DNA from: Patescibacteria group bacterium
Lineage (GTDB): Bacteria; Patescibacteriota; Minisyncoccia; Minisyncoccales; CG1-02-41-26
Length of the DNA stretch: 10,983 nt
Reading direction: 5' to 3'
Assembly (NCBI GenBank): GCA_018830365.1
Contig: JAHJSK010000091.1
Coordinates: 1 to 10,983 of the forward strand
The notes under the pieces were generated by a model. It saw nothing but the letters and a program-made list of their open reading frames with translations, searched no databases and was not told where the DNA came from. The position numbers and the translations under genes are program-made. Positions 1-6,532 of this stretch are shown here, one piece after another (position 1 is the stretch's first letter; every line of letters starts with the position of its first letter).

Positions 1-1
1 A

Positions 2-1171
2 ACTTTAAATTTGGATTTGCAAAAAAAAATAGCCGAGACATTGCGGGCAATTCTCAATGAGGGGCAAGGTCAAGCGGCAATGGCTGTGGCTTTGGACCCA
101 AGAAACGGGGAGGTTTTGGCTTCCGTTTCCTTACCTGCTTTTAATAACAATCTTTTTAGCCAGGGCATCACACAAGAAGAACTTGAGCAATTAAACAAAA
201 ATCCTGAAAATCCTCAATTAAACCGAATAATCAGCGGAACATATCCAGTTGGCTCTACCATAAAACCTTTAATAGGCATGGCGGCTCTTGAAGAAGGAAT
301 AATAACCAAAGAAACAACTCTTTTTTGTCCATTAGAACTTTGTTTAGAAAATGAATACACGAACAAGCCCGAATGTTTTTCTGATTGGCAATTTCATGGC
401 TGGGCCAATATTAAAAGAGCGCTCGCTGAATCAATAAATCCATTTTTCTACATAATTGGAGGAGGATATAAAACGCCAAAAAAATCGTCGTTATCGGACG
501 CAAGATTGCCTAAAAATTTTCAGGGTCTTGGCGCGACAAAAATCAGCTTTTGGCTGGAAAAATTTGGCTGGGGCGAACAAACAGGCATAGATTTACCAGG
601 AGAAGCAAAAGGAAGAATTCCCAGTCCTACTTGGAAGGAAAATTATTTTGCTGATAAACCAAAGACGCAGCAAACATGGTACAGGGGCGACACTTACAAT
701 CTTTCTATTGGACAGGGATATATTTCCGTTACTCCTATTCAAGTTGCGACTGCTTTTCAATTTATTGCTAATCAAGGAAAAATTTTTAAACCAAAAATAG
801 TAAAAGAAATTTTAACTTGGGCTCAAGATTCTGAAATGGTCCCCATGGAAAAAATAGAAAAAGAAATTTTGAAAGAAAATTTTGCAAAACAAGAATCAAT
901 TGAGACAATAAGAGAGGGAATGAGGGAAGTCGTTGCTTCGCCTTCTGGTTCCGCGGCAATGCTTAATTCTTTGCCAGTCCCAGCCGCCGCCAAAACTGGG
1001 ACCGCGCAAGTTTCTATTCAAAGGGAGACATATCACAACTGGATTACTGTTTTTGCTCCTTATGAAAATCCAGAAATTTTATTAGTAATAGTTTTTGAAA
1101 ATGTAAAAGGAATAAAAATTTTGGCGCAAAAAGCGGCAAAAGAAATTTTGCAATGGTATTTTACTAAATAA
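2..1171 (+). CDS. mrdA: Penicillin-binding protein 2, transpeptidase domain (5' end outside window)
   Basis: This is the C-terminal part of a class B penicillin-binding protein, the membrane-anchored, periplasm-facing DD-transpeptidase that cross-links peptidoglycan during elongation. The frame is open from base 2, so the N-terminal membrane anchor and dimerisation domain lie upstream. Numbering from the TTG at base 11, the active-site motifs are in the family order and spacing: SxxK as STIK (S82, K85) inside GTYPVGSTIKP, SxN as SIN (141-143), and KTG (328-330) followed by TAQ. The GQGYISVTPIQVATAF stretch (235-250) is typical of PBP2. The TTG is not the true start, because the in-frame codons before it (T-L-N) continue the usual TLDLDLQ entry to the domain. 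The stop is 10 bp from the convergent stop of the secretion ATPase, and no terminator is visible between them. RodA, its usual partner, is encoded about 8 kb away on the other strand. PBP2 and PBP3 are hard to separate without the N-terminus, and PBP2 is preferred. Confidence 0.9.
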   Translation, partial: TLNLDLQKKIAETLRAILNEGQGQAAMAVALDPRNGEVLASVSLPAFNNNLFSQGITQEELEQLNKNPENPQLNRIISGTYPVGSTIKPLIGMAALEEGIITKETTLFCPLELCLENEYTNKPECFSDWQFHGWANIKRALAESINPFFYIIGGGYKTPKKSSLSDARLPKNFQGLGATKISFWLEKFGWGEQTGIDLPGEAKGRIPSPTWKENYFADKPKTQQTWYRGDTYNLSIGQGYISVTPIQVATAFQFIANQGKIFKPKIVKEILTWAQDSEMVPMEKIEKEILKENFAKQESIETIREGMREVVASPSGSAAMLNSLPVPAAAKTGTAQVSIQRETYHNWITVFAPYENPEILLVIVFENVKGIKILAQKAAKEILQWYFTK

Positions 1172-1181
1172 CAAATGTTTT

Positions 1182-2564
1182 TTATTCCTCCATAGTCACT
1201 CTGTTTATTTCTTCAATGCAGGTTTCTCCTTGCAAAACCTTTATCAAGCCGTCCTCTCTCATGGAAACCATTCCTTTTTCTCGGGCTGCTTTTCTTAAAT
1301 CAGAGATGGAAATGGATTTCAAAATAAGGTTTTCTATTTCTGAATCATTTAAAAAGAATTCATAAACTCCTATTCGTCCCTTATATCCGCTGAAATTGCA
1401 ACCGTCGCATCCTTCTGCTTTGGCATGGGGGATTTTTAACTCTTGCTCTATTTTTGGAATTTTTATTTGCGAGCGAGCGAGAGCGGGAAAAACTTGTTTT
1501 TCTTGTTGAGCGAGCGAAGCAAATACAGGGTTAATATCCTTTATTTTTTTCGGAAGCTCTTTGAAATTTTTTTTAAAAAATAAAAGTTCTTGTTCTGAAA
1601 TTTTGGAAAACACAGCGCATTTTTTGCAAACTTTTCTTGCTAATCGTTGGCCAATAGCCAAGTTTATTGCAGGCGCGATATTTATTGCTTTTTCACCCAA
1701 AGCCTGCAACCGAGCAACAGTGCCAGCCGCGTCATTGGTATGCAAAGTGGTTAAAACCAAGTGGCCAGTCAGCGCCGCTTGCAGAGCGATATTGGCTGTT
1801 TCTAAATCCCTAATCTCGCCAACCAAAATAACATCAGGGTCCTGCCTTACAACAGCCCGCAATCCATTGGCAAAGTCATAACCTTTTTTAACATTAACCT
1901 GTGTTTGGTTAATGCCTTTTAAATGATACTCAATAGGATCTTCAATAGTGATAATTTTAATTTCCGGGGATTGTATTCTTTTTAAAATAGCGTACAAGGT
2001 GGTGGTTTTCCCGCTTCCCGTGGGCCCGGTTACAATAATCATTCCATTGGGCTGTTGAATTTCTTTTTTTAGAACTTCAAAAATATCTTCTCTTACCCCG
2101 AGCTTTTCAATTTCAATCAAACTTTCCGGGTTTAAGGTTCGCATTACAATTGACTCTCCATATTCAGAAGGCAAAACTGAAACCCTTATTTCTATTGGTA
2201 GATCTCCGAATAAAACAGTAAATCTGCCATCTTGGGCCCGGTCAGTAATATTTAATTTGATTTTTGACAGCAATTTAATCCGGGAAAGCAATCCATGATA
2301 TGTTTTAAATTCAAAATAATAAACATCGTGCAGCATTCCGTCTGTCCTTATTCTCATTCTTGCTTTTTTTTCTTCTTTCTCAATGTGAATATCAGAAGCA
2401 TTTAAAACAATTGAACCAGCCAAGCAAATTTCTAAAATTTGCGTTATTTCCTTTTCCAAATTCGCTTCAATTTCTTTTTTTAAATCCAAAATATTTTTTA
2501 TCGCTTCTTTAATCTGGACTATTTTTTCTTCTTTAAATTTTACTTCACCAGTAATTTTTTCCAT
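1182..2564 (-). CDS. pilB: GspE/PilB-type secretion or pilus assembly ATPase
   Basis: This is a cytoplasmic hexameric ATPase of the type II secretion/type IV pilus superfamily, which powers extension of a pilus or pseudopilus. Over 460 residues I see the N2-domain signature ASDIHIE (56-62), Walker A GPTGSGKT (180-187), an Asp box (IEDPIEY, 207-213), Walker B DVILVGEIRD (244-253) with E250, and a His box (HLVLTTLHTND, 268-278). A zinc-binding C-terminal region has C313/C316 and C386/C389, then GYKGRIGVYE. At 460 residues it is shorter than typical PilB (about 560), and the N1 domain looks missing or vestigial. About 30 residues between the two CxxC pairs (roughly 344-372) look inserted and are encoded by CGCTCGCTC-type repeats. 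The ATG at 2564 follows a TATATAAATT stretch and has no clear ribosome binding site. No pilin or platform gene is next to it, so pilus versus secretion use is undecided. Another possible name is gspE. Confidence 0.93.
   Translation of the reverse strand: MEKITGEVKFKEEKIVQIKEAIKNILDLKKEIEANLEKEITQILEICLAGSIVLNASDIHIEKEEKKARMRIRTDGMLHDVYYFEFKTYHGLLSRIKLLSKIKLNITDRAQDGRFTVLFGDLPIEIRVSVLPSEYGESIVMRTLNPESLIEIEKLGVREDIFEVLKKEIQQPNGMIIVTGPTGSGKTTTLYAILKRIQSPEIKIITIEDPIEYHLKGINQTQVNVKKGYDFANGLRAVVRQDPDVILVGEIRDLETANIALQAALTGHLVLTTLHTNDAAGTVARLQALGEKAINIAPAINLAIGQRLARKVCKKCAVFSKISEQELLFFKKNFKELPKKIKDINPVFASLAQQEKQVFPALARSQIKIPKIEQELKIPHAKAEGCDGCNFSGYKGRIGVYEFFLNDSEIENLILKSISISDLRKAAREKGMVSMREDGLIKVLQGETCIEEINRVTMEE
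1467..1534 (-). repeat. Low-complexity CGAGCGAGCGA repeat carried inside the ATPase gene
   Basis: Two exact copies of GAGCGAGCGA (1471-1480 and 1508-1517) bracket a segment holding the inverted repeat AAAAAC-TT-GTTTTT. On the coding strand it reads through in frame as a stretch rich in Ala, Ser and Gln between the two zinc-binding CxxC motifs of the ATPase. Base composition is higher in GC than its surroundings. It is interpreted as an in-frame insertion, and no comparison sequence is available here. Confidence 0.55.
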
Positions 2565-2582
2565 AATTTATATAGAATTACC

Positions 2583-2707
2583 TAAATTTTTGTCCCTTCG
2601 GGACATCACCCGTAGGGGCGATCGTCCTACGGATGACCACCCGTAGGGCGGCAATTTACAATGAAATTCTGTCCCCTCGGGACATCTCCCGCAGGGAGAC
2701 AATTTAC
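2583..2707. repeat. Cluster of GC-rich mini-hairpins in two degenerate units
   Basis: This gap between lysA and the ATPase gene holds at least six short palindromes of the form CCC-NNN-GGG. They include GTCCC-TTC-GGGAC (2592-2604), CCC-GTA-GGG (2609-2617), TCC-TAC-GGA (2625-2633), CCC-GTA-GGG (2640-2648), GTCCC-CTC-GGGAC (2671-2683) and TCTCCC-GCA-GGGAGA (2685-2699). Read on the - strand they form two related units. Each starts with GTAAATTGYC, passes through a CCCTRCGGG hairpin and ends with ATGTCCCGARGGGACA (2664-2707 and 2583-2659). The second unit carries an extra hairpin block. The - strand reading frame running through this region (2568-2783) is made of these repeats and overlaps lysA, so it is not called as a gene. 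Confidence 0.75.
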
Positions 2708-2736
2708 CCGCCAAAATTTTCCGGCCTTTGAAAATT

Positions 2737-3999
2737 TTAAAAAAATTTAGAGTTAGGAAACGATAAAGTGCTAAAATAATCATCTTCTGTTTCAGCTCTT
2801 CTTATAAGTTCAACTTCTCCATTTTCTTTTAATAAAAGCTCTTTGCATCGCAATTTTCCATTATAATTAGAACCCATTGGTCTGCCATGAGCTCCTGCGT
2901 CATGGAGCGTTATAATATCATCGACTTCAATTTCTGGCAAAGGTCTATCTATGGCAAATTTGTCGTTATTCTCGCAAAGAGAACCATGGACATCGTAAAT
3001 ATGATCTAATAATAAATTTTCTTTTCCTAATACACTAATATGATGATAAGCCCTGTATGTCGCCGGCCTCATAAAATCAACCATAGAAGAATCAAGCCCT
3101 ACAAAATTTTTATACTTTTTAACCACATGTCTAACTTTTGAAACAAGAAATCCATATGGTCCGGTTATTACTCTTCCGCATTCCATAACAATTTTTAATG
3201 GAGCAAATCCGTGAGTAATAATTTTTTCTTCATAAAGTTTTTTTATAGCATTGGAAACAAATTCAATATCAACTGGTTTTTCTTCTGGTTTATAATCCAC
3301 GCCAATGCCGCCGCCAAGATTTACAAATTCAAATTTAATGTTTAATTTTTTTGAAAGTTCCGCGACCAATTCAAATAACATATCAGCTGTTTGAATTAGA
3401 TATTTTGAGTCAAGCATATTTGATACGATCATTGTATGCAATCCAAATCTTTTGACCCCTTTTTCTTTCATTATTTTATAGCCCTCAAAAAGTTGAGTGC
3501 GAGTTAATCCATATTTTGCTTCTTTTGGGTCGCCAATAATTTCATTGCCTGTTCTTTGCGACCCGGGATTATAGCGAAAACAAATAATTTCTGGTATGCC
3601 AGCGCATTTTTCCAAAAAGGAAGTGTGGGTGATGTCGTCTAAATTTATTATTGCTCCCAGTTCTCTTGCTTTTTTAAATTCTTCTTGCGGCGTATCATTT
3701 GAAGAAAACATAATTTCTTCTCCAATAATTCCGGTTTTTTCAGCAAGCATTAGTTCCGGCAACGAACTGCAATCAACGCCAAAATTTTCTTGTTTTAAAA
3801 TTTCCAAAATATACGGATTTGGACAGGCCTTAACGGCAAAATAATTTTTAAACCCCTTACCAACTACCCATTCAAATGCCTTGTTCAATCTTCTGGCAAT
3901 TTGCCTGATTCCTTTTTCATCATAAATAAGAAAAGGCGTTGGATATTTTTTTATTACTTTTTCTATTTGTTTTTTTGTAAATGGTATTTGTCTTATCAT
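2737..3999 (-). CDS. lysA: Diaminopimelate decarboxylase (PLP-dependent, alanine racemase fold type III)
   Basis: This enzyme decarboxylates meso-diaminopimelate to L-lysine in the cytoplasm, the last step of the DAP pathway. Over 420 residues the landmarks of the family are present: FAVKACPNP with the PLP-binding K57, H188 in GLHTM, the glycine loop NLGGGIGVDY (227-236), ECGR (273-276, in place of the usual EPGR) and C342-E343 in LCENND. HDAGAHGRPMGSNYN (366-380) is the usual DAGAYxxxMxxxYN motif. The GLHTMIVSN form instead of HIGS is, from memory, a recognised variant of the family. The ATG at 3999 lacks a clear ribosome binding site. A promoter with an extended -10 (TTGATT-17-TAAAAT) lies about 50 bp upstream, back to back with the promoter of the small + strand gene. 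The nearby dapL supports a DAP/lysine role. Arginine, ornithine or carboxynorspermidine decarboxylases share the fold, but the motif set and context favour LysA. Confidence 0.88.
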   Translation of the reverse strand: MIRQIPFTKKQIEKVIKKYPTPFLIYDEKGIRQIARRLNKAFEWVVGKGFKNYFAVKACPNPYILEILKQENFGVDCSSLPELMLAEKTGIIGEEIMFSSNDTPQEEFKKARELGAIINLDDITHTSFLEKCAGIPEIICFRYNPGSQRTGNEIIGDPKEAKYGLTRTQLFEGYKIMKEKGVKRFGLHTMIVSNMLDSKYLIQTADMLFELVAELSKKLNIKFEFVNLGGGIGVDYKPEEKPVDIEFVSNAIKKLYEEKIITHGFAPLKIVMECGRVITGPYGFLVSKVRHVVKKYKNFVGLDSSMVDFMRPATYRAYHHISVLGKENLLLDHIYDVHGSLCENNDKFAIDRPLPEIEVDDIITLHDAGAHGRPMGSNYNGKLRCKELLLKENGEVELIRRAETEDDYFSTLSFPNSKFF

Positions 4000-4052
4000 A
4001 TTTTAATTTAATTTCTAATTTTATTTTTTACAAAATATAATAAACATTTTTT

Positions 4053-4081
4053 ATTTTACCAAAAATTAAAAAATAAATCAA
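4053..4081 (-). promoter_or_regulatory. Predicted promoter of lysA
   Basis: On the - strand there is TTGATT (4076-4081), a 17-bp spacer and TAAAAT (4053-4058). The TGG just before the -10 makes it an extended -10 (TGGTAAAAT). The start codon of lysA is about 50 bp downstream. An alternative is TTGGTA (4057-4062), 17 bp, TATATT (4034-4039) on the same strand. Confidence 0.55.
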
Positions 4082-4085
4082 AAGC

Positions 4086-4114
4086 TTGACATTTTATTTT
4101 GTTTCTGATAAGTT
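4086..4114 (+). promoter_or_regulatory. Predicted promoter of the 60-residue + strand gene
   Basis: A consensus -35 TTGACA (4086-4091) is followed by a 17-bp spacer and TAAGTT (4109-4114), with the extended -10 dinucleotide in TGATAAGTT. Its -35 is only 4 bp from the -35 of the opposing lysA promoter. A second TTGACA at 4127-4132, with TGGAAT 17 bp on, is a weaker alternative. Confidence 0.6.
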
Positions 4115-4175
4115 AAAAATAGAACATTGACAATTGTTATTGTTGCCGATGGAATTTAAAAAAAGGAGGATGGAA

Positions 4176-4358
4176 ATGAAAGACATAAATATTGTTGATG
4201 ATAAAAAGAGGAGTGAAATTAGGCTTACTCGTGAAAAAATTGGTGTGAACCCTTCTCTCAAAGACAAAGAAAAACCACACCAAACCCCAACGGACACCAA
4301 TACTCTTGCTCAAAAGGTGTTAGCGCTGGGTCTTTGCGGGATCGTGAAGTGCCGCTAG
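4176..4358 (+). CDS. Small cationic protein of unknown function, 60 residues
   Basis: I do not recognise this product. The ATG at 4176 is chosen because AAAGGAGGA (4162-4170) lies at ideal distance before it, by far the best ribosome binding site in the window. Starts further upstream at 4134 or 4170 would place that site inside the gene or too close. The protein is hydrophilic and charged over residues 1-43 (net charge about +5 overall). It then has a short apolar tail, LAQKVLALGLCGIVKCR (44-60), with C54 and C59 spaced C-x4-C. There is no signal peptide or clear membrane helix. It is the only complete + strand gene here, with a consensus promoter upstream and an intrinsic terminator 33 bp after the stop, so it is an independent transcription unit. 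Possibilities include a secreted or modified peptide precursor, a small regulatory protein, or a structured RNA with a chance frame. None is proven. Confidence 0.5.
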   Translation: MKDINIVDDKKRSEIRLTREKIGVNPSLKDKEKPHQTPTDTNTLAQKVLALGLCGIVKCR

Positions 4359-4391
4359 GCATAAAATAGCACGAGAGAAAAATGCTTAATG

Positions 4392-4430
4392 AGGCAGGCC
4401 CATACTAATGGTCTGCCTATTATTTTTATT
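4392..4430 (+). terminator. Intrinsic terminator of the small + strand gene
   Basis: The stem AGGCAGGCC / GGTCTGCCT (9 bp, one G-T pair) has a 9-nt loop (4401-4409) and is followed by ATTATTTTTATT. Position, stem strength and T-rich tail fit a Rho-independent terminator. Confidence 0.8.
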
Positions 4431-4434
4431 AAAA

Positions 4435-4468
4435 AACATTCTTATATTCCGCAAAATATGAGAATGTT
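4435..4468 (-). terminator. Intrinsic terminator of the dapL-hicB-hicA unit
   Basis: The inverted repeat AACATTCTTATATT / AATATGAGAATGTT has 14-bp arms with one mismatch and a 6-nt loop. Read on the - strand, the second arm runs straight into TTTTTTAATAAAAAT. The stem is AT-rich and lies about 120 bp past hicA. It faces the terminator of the + strand gene only 5 bp away. Confidence 0.6.
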
Positions 4469-4519
4469 AAAACAAAAAATCAAAAACATTCCAAATTAAA
4501 TACGCGAATTTTTAATTAT
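4462..4519. repeat. Dispersed repeat, copy A
   Basis: This segment starts GAATGTTAAAACAAAAAATC and aligns with 7172-7228 at roughly 80-85 % identity over about 60 columns, by hand. Most differences are transitions or single-base gaps. Its left edge overlaps the right arm of the - strand terminator. Confidence 0.5.
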
Positions 4520-4590
4520 ACTTTGTATAATCTGCATTCGCTCCACAATGAAATTAAAATTTCATTTTACTCGCTCATTTGATTATAATT

Positions 4591-4821
4591 TCAAATTATT
4601 TTAAGTAAATCAAAATATTTTTCTCTTGATATTTTCGCTGTTTTTAAATTATTTTTTATAATGAAAACCTGCACCTCTTTTTCTTTGGGAATCACTATTG
4701 GTCTATTAAATCCTGATTTTATTAAAACCATATGATCTCCAGAAATTCTATCTAATTTCCAATCATCTAATTCAAAAATTCTAATTAATTTTCGCCAATG
4801 GAGAGGAATAATTCTTGCCAT
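4591..4821 (-). CDS. hicA: HicA-like toxin (mRNA interferase)
   Basis: HicA toxins are small double-stranded RNA-binding-fold ribonucleases that cleave mRNA when free of HicB. The 76-residue product from the ATG at 4821 has the family pattern. An N-terminal helix (HWRKLIRIFELDDWKL) leads to GDH with the candidate catalytic histidine in ISGDHMVLIK. The fold ends with VIPKEKEVQ and the C-terminal helix ISREKYFDLLKII. The ATG at 4821 is preferred over the longer frame to 4872 because it is 2 bp past the hicB stop and has AAAGG about 8 nt before it. The longer version would overlap the antitoxin gene by about 50 bp. The stop is TGA, evidence for the standard code. It sits last in a probable dapL-hicB-hicA unit. 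Confidence 0.8.
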   Translation of the reverse strand: MARIIPLHWRKLIRIFELDDWKLDRISGDHMVLIKSGFNRPIVIPKEKEVQVFIIKNNLKTAKISREKYFDLLKII

Positions 4822-4823
4822 TT

Positions 4824-5084
4824 TTATACCTTTAGTTCTACGGGAGAAATCAAGATCTTGGGCGGAAACCATGCTTTATTCTTTTGAATAAATCCTGATT
4901 CTTGAAGTATCTCTTTTAGGGTACCTATTTTTTTAGCTGTATAAACGAAAAGTTCAATCGCTTCTCCAAGTTTTTTTTCTGCTTGCTCAAAATTCTTCCC
5001 TTGACTGGCTATGTCAAATTCTGGATTATAAGCAATACAATATTTTCCCTCTTTCCAAATTTTAAATGTAAGCAATGATCGCAT
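4824..5084 (-). CDS. hicB: HicB-like antitoxin
   Basis: HicB proteins bind and neutralise HicA through a partially degraded RNase H-like domain. The 86 residues show the family opening, with a beta strand followed by EGKYCIAYNPEFDIASQGKNFEQAEKKL in two parts: strand YCIAYNPEFDIASQG, then helix FEQAEKKLGEAIELFV. A short C-terminal tail follows. No helix-turn-helix or ribbon-helix-helix DNA-binding segment is evident, so autoregulation may be absent, which fits its position. The ATG is only 6 bp after the dapL stop, with no promoter in that gap, and hicA follows after 2 bp. Antitoxin first and toxin second is the less common hicBA order. Confidence 0.8.
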   Translation of the reverse strand: MRSLLTFKIWKEGKYCIAYNPEFDIASQGKNFEQAEKKLGEAIELFVYTAKKIGTLKEILQESGFIQKNKAWFPPKILISPVELKV

Positions 5085-5090
5085 ATATTT

Positions 5091-6347
5091 TTATGCTTCA
5101 ATTTTATCAAGTTCAAAATTAAAAGTCAAATTATTTTTAATGCTTTCAACCGCTTCTTCAATATCTTTTCTGTGACCAAAAGCGCTTAAACGGAAATAAC
5201 CTTGTCCGCTTGGACCAAAACCAGATCCAGGAGTTCCCACAACATGTGTTTCATTTAGTAATTTATTAAAAAAATCCCAAGAATCCATTCTATTTGGAAT
5301 TTTTATCCAAAGATATGGCGCATTTTCTCCTCCATAAACTTTTAAACCAATCGATTCTAAACCTTGTTTTATTATTTTTGCATTAGTCATATAATAATCA
5401 GCTAATATTTTGCATTCTTTTTGTCCTTGTTCAGTTAATGCCACTAATCCTCCCTCTTGAGCGATATTTGAAGCTCCATTAAAAAAAGTGGTTTGTCTTC
5501 TATTCCACATATTATTTAATTCTCCAAATTCGCTATTTTCAACTATCAAATCTTTAGGAACAATTGTCCAACCTAATCTTATTCCAGTAAATCCAGCTAT
5601 TTTTGAAAAACTATTTATTTCAATTGAACATTTTTTTGACTCTTCAATTTCATAAATACTTTTTGGCAAATCAGAATCAGAAATAAAAGCTGAATAAGCC
5701 GCATCAAAAATAATAATCGCTTTATTTTTTATAGCATAATCCACAAATTTTTTTAATTGTTCTTTAGTGGCTGTGGCGCCAGTTGGATTATTTGGAAAAC
5801 ACAAATAAATAATATCAACTTTTTTATTCGGAATTTCCGGGAAAAAATTATTTTCTTCAACACAAGGCATATAAACTATTCCATCGTATTGTCCTTTTTT
5901 TTCATTAAATTTATTGGTTCTGCCCGCAATAACATTAGTGTCAACATAAACTGGATAAGAAGGATCTTGAACAGCAATAATATTTTCTAAGCTAAAAATA
6001 GATTGTATATTGGCGGTGTCTGGTTTTGCTCCATCGCTTATAAAAATTTCCGAAATATCCAAAATAATTCCTTTTTTCTCGTAATGCTTTACAAGCGCTT
6101 CTCTTAGACATTTATCTCCTTGCTCATCTCCGTAACCACTGTATGTTTCAGCTTTGCCAAGTTTTTCAACTCCAAAATGAAGCCCCTTCAAAATAGTTGG
6201 CGTTATTGATTCGGTAGTATTGCCTATGCCAAGCTTCATTATTTTAATTCCCGGATTAGTTTCGGTGAATTCTTTTGTTCGTCTTGCTATTTCCTGGAAT
6301 AAATATCCAGCTGATAATTTCCTATAATTTGAATTAATTTTTGCCAT
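5091..6347 (-). CDS. dapL: LL-diaminopimelate aminotransferase
   Basis: DapL is a PLP-dependent class I/II aminotransferase that converts tetrahydrodipicolinate directly to LL-DAP using glutamate, bypassing the DapD/C/E route. The 418-residue product matches the family throughout: NYRKLSAGYLFQEIARR at the N-terminus, KLGIGNTTE, GKAETYSGYGDEQG (65-77), SDGAKPDTANIQ, DPSYPVYVDTNV and CFPNNPTG (N187). It continues with FDAAYSAF (D215, Y218), SFSKIAGFTGIR with the PLP lysine K249, NNMWNRRQTTFFNG and VVGTPGSGFGPSGQGYFRLSAFG. The length is normal and no key residue is missing. The start at 6347 has no clear ribosome binding site. The leader is about 150 nt if transcription begins at the predicted promoter near 6504, and contains a perfect 16-bp hairpin. 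hicB follows after 6 bp. With lysA in the window this supports a DAP-based peptidoglycan and lysine pathway; dapF is not in view. Confidence 0.96.
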   Translation of the reverse strand: MAKINSNYRKLSAGYLFQEIARRTKEFTETNPGIKIMKLGIGNTTESITPTILKGLHFGVEKLGKAETYSGYGDEQGDKCLREALVKHYEKKGIILDISEIFISDGAKPDTANIQSIFSLENIIAVQDPSYPVYVDTNVIAGRTNKFNEKKGQYDGIVYMPCVEENNFFPEIPNKKVDIIYLCFPNNPTGATATKEQLKKFVDYAIKNKAIIIFDAAYSAFISDSDLPKSIYEIEESKKCSIEINSFSKIAGFTGIRLGWTIVPKDLIVENSEFGELNNMWNRRQTTFFNGASNIAQEGGLVALTEQGQKECKILADYYMTNAKIIKQGLESIGLKVYGGENAPYLWIKIPNRMDSWDFFNKLLNETHVVGTPGSGFGPSGQGYFRLSAFGHRKDIEEAVESIKNNLTFNFELDKIEA

Positions 6348-6436
6348 ATTTTATTTTTTATTTTTTTTATTTTTTATTTTTTAAAATTTAGACGGACGAG
6401 TGCCGAAAATACACATCAGAAATACTTTTTGAATAT

Positions 6437-6472
6437 CCCTCACCTTTTTTCCTGAAGGAAAAAAGGTGAGGG
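6437..6472. repeat. Perfect 16-bp inverted repeat (hairpin) in the dapL leader
   Basis: Arms CCCTCACCTTTTTTCC and GGAAAAAAGGTGAGGG are perfectly complementary around the loop TGAA (6453-6456). Neither strand has a T-run after the second arm, so it is not a classic terminator. It lies between the end of the YafQ-like gene and dapL and would be in the untranslated leader of dapL. It may be a transcript-stability hairpin, an attenuator, or a dispersed REP-like repeat. Confidence 0.8.
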
Positions 6473-6503
6473 GTTTAATGCTCCACCCAAATGTCTATGG
6501 CTT

Positions 6504-6532
6504 ATTTTACCAAAATTAAAAAATGCTTTAAA
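6504..6532 (-). promoter_or_regulatory. Possible promoter of dapL-hicB-hicA
   Basis: On the - strand there is an extended -10, TGGTAAAAT (hexamer at 6504-6509), with TTTAAA 17 bp upstream (6527-6532). The block TTATTTTACCAAAA-TTAAAAAAT, read on the + strand, is nearly identical to that at the lysA promoter (4051-4074), which strengthens both. The -35 is weak. Confidence 0.45.

Noticed and set aside
1561..1881. 106-residue + strand frame
   Set aside because: It is antisense to the best-conserved part of the PilB/GspE ATPase and is a shadow of it.
2568..2783. 71-residue - strand reading frame between lysA and the ATPase gene
   Set aside because: It is composed of the GC-rich mini-hairpin repeats, overlaps the end of lysA, and has no recognisable domain or ribosome binding site.
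4094..4300. 68-residue - strand frame opposite the small gene
   Set aside because: It has no ribosome binding site and overlaps the promoter and start of the + strand gene, whose signals are much stronger.
4130..4430. Possible tmRNA, RNase P RNA, SRP RNA or 6S RNA in the + strand transcription unit
   Set aside because: The conserved end sequences or core motifs of these RNAs were not found. The strong ribosome binding site favours a small protein, though an unknown RNA is still possible.
6348..6527. Lysine riboswitch ahead of dapL
   Set aside because: The conserved lysine riboswitch core motifs were not found; only one simple hairpin is present.
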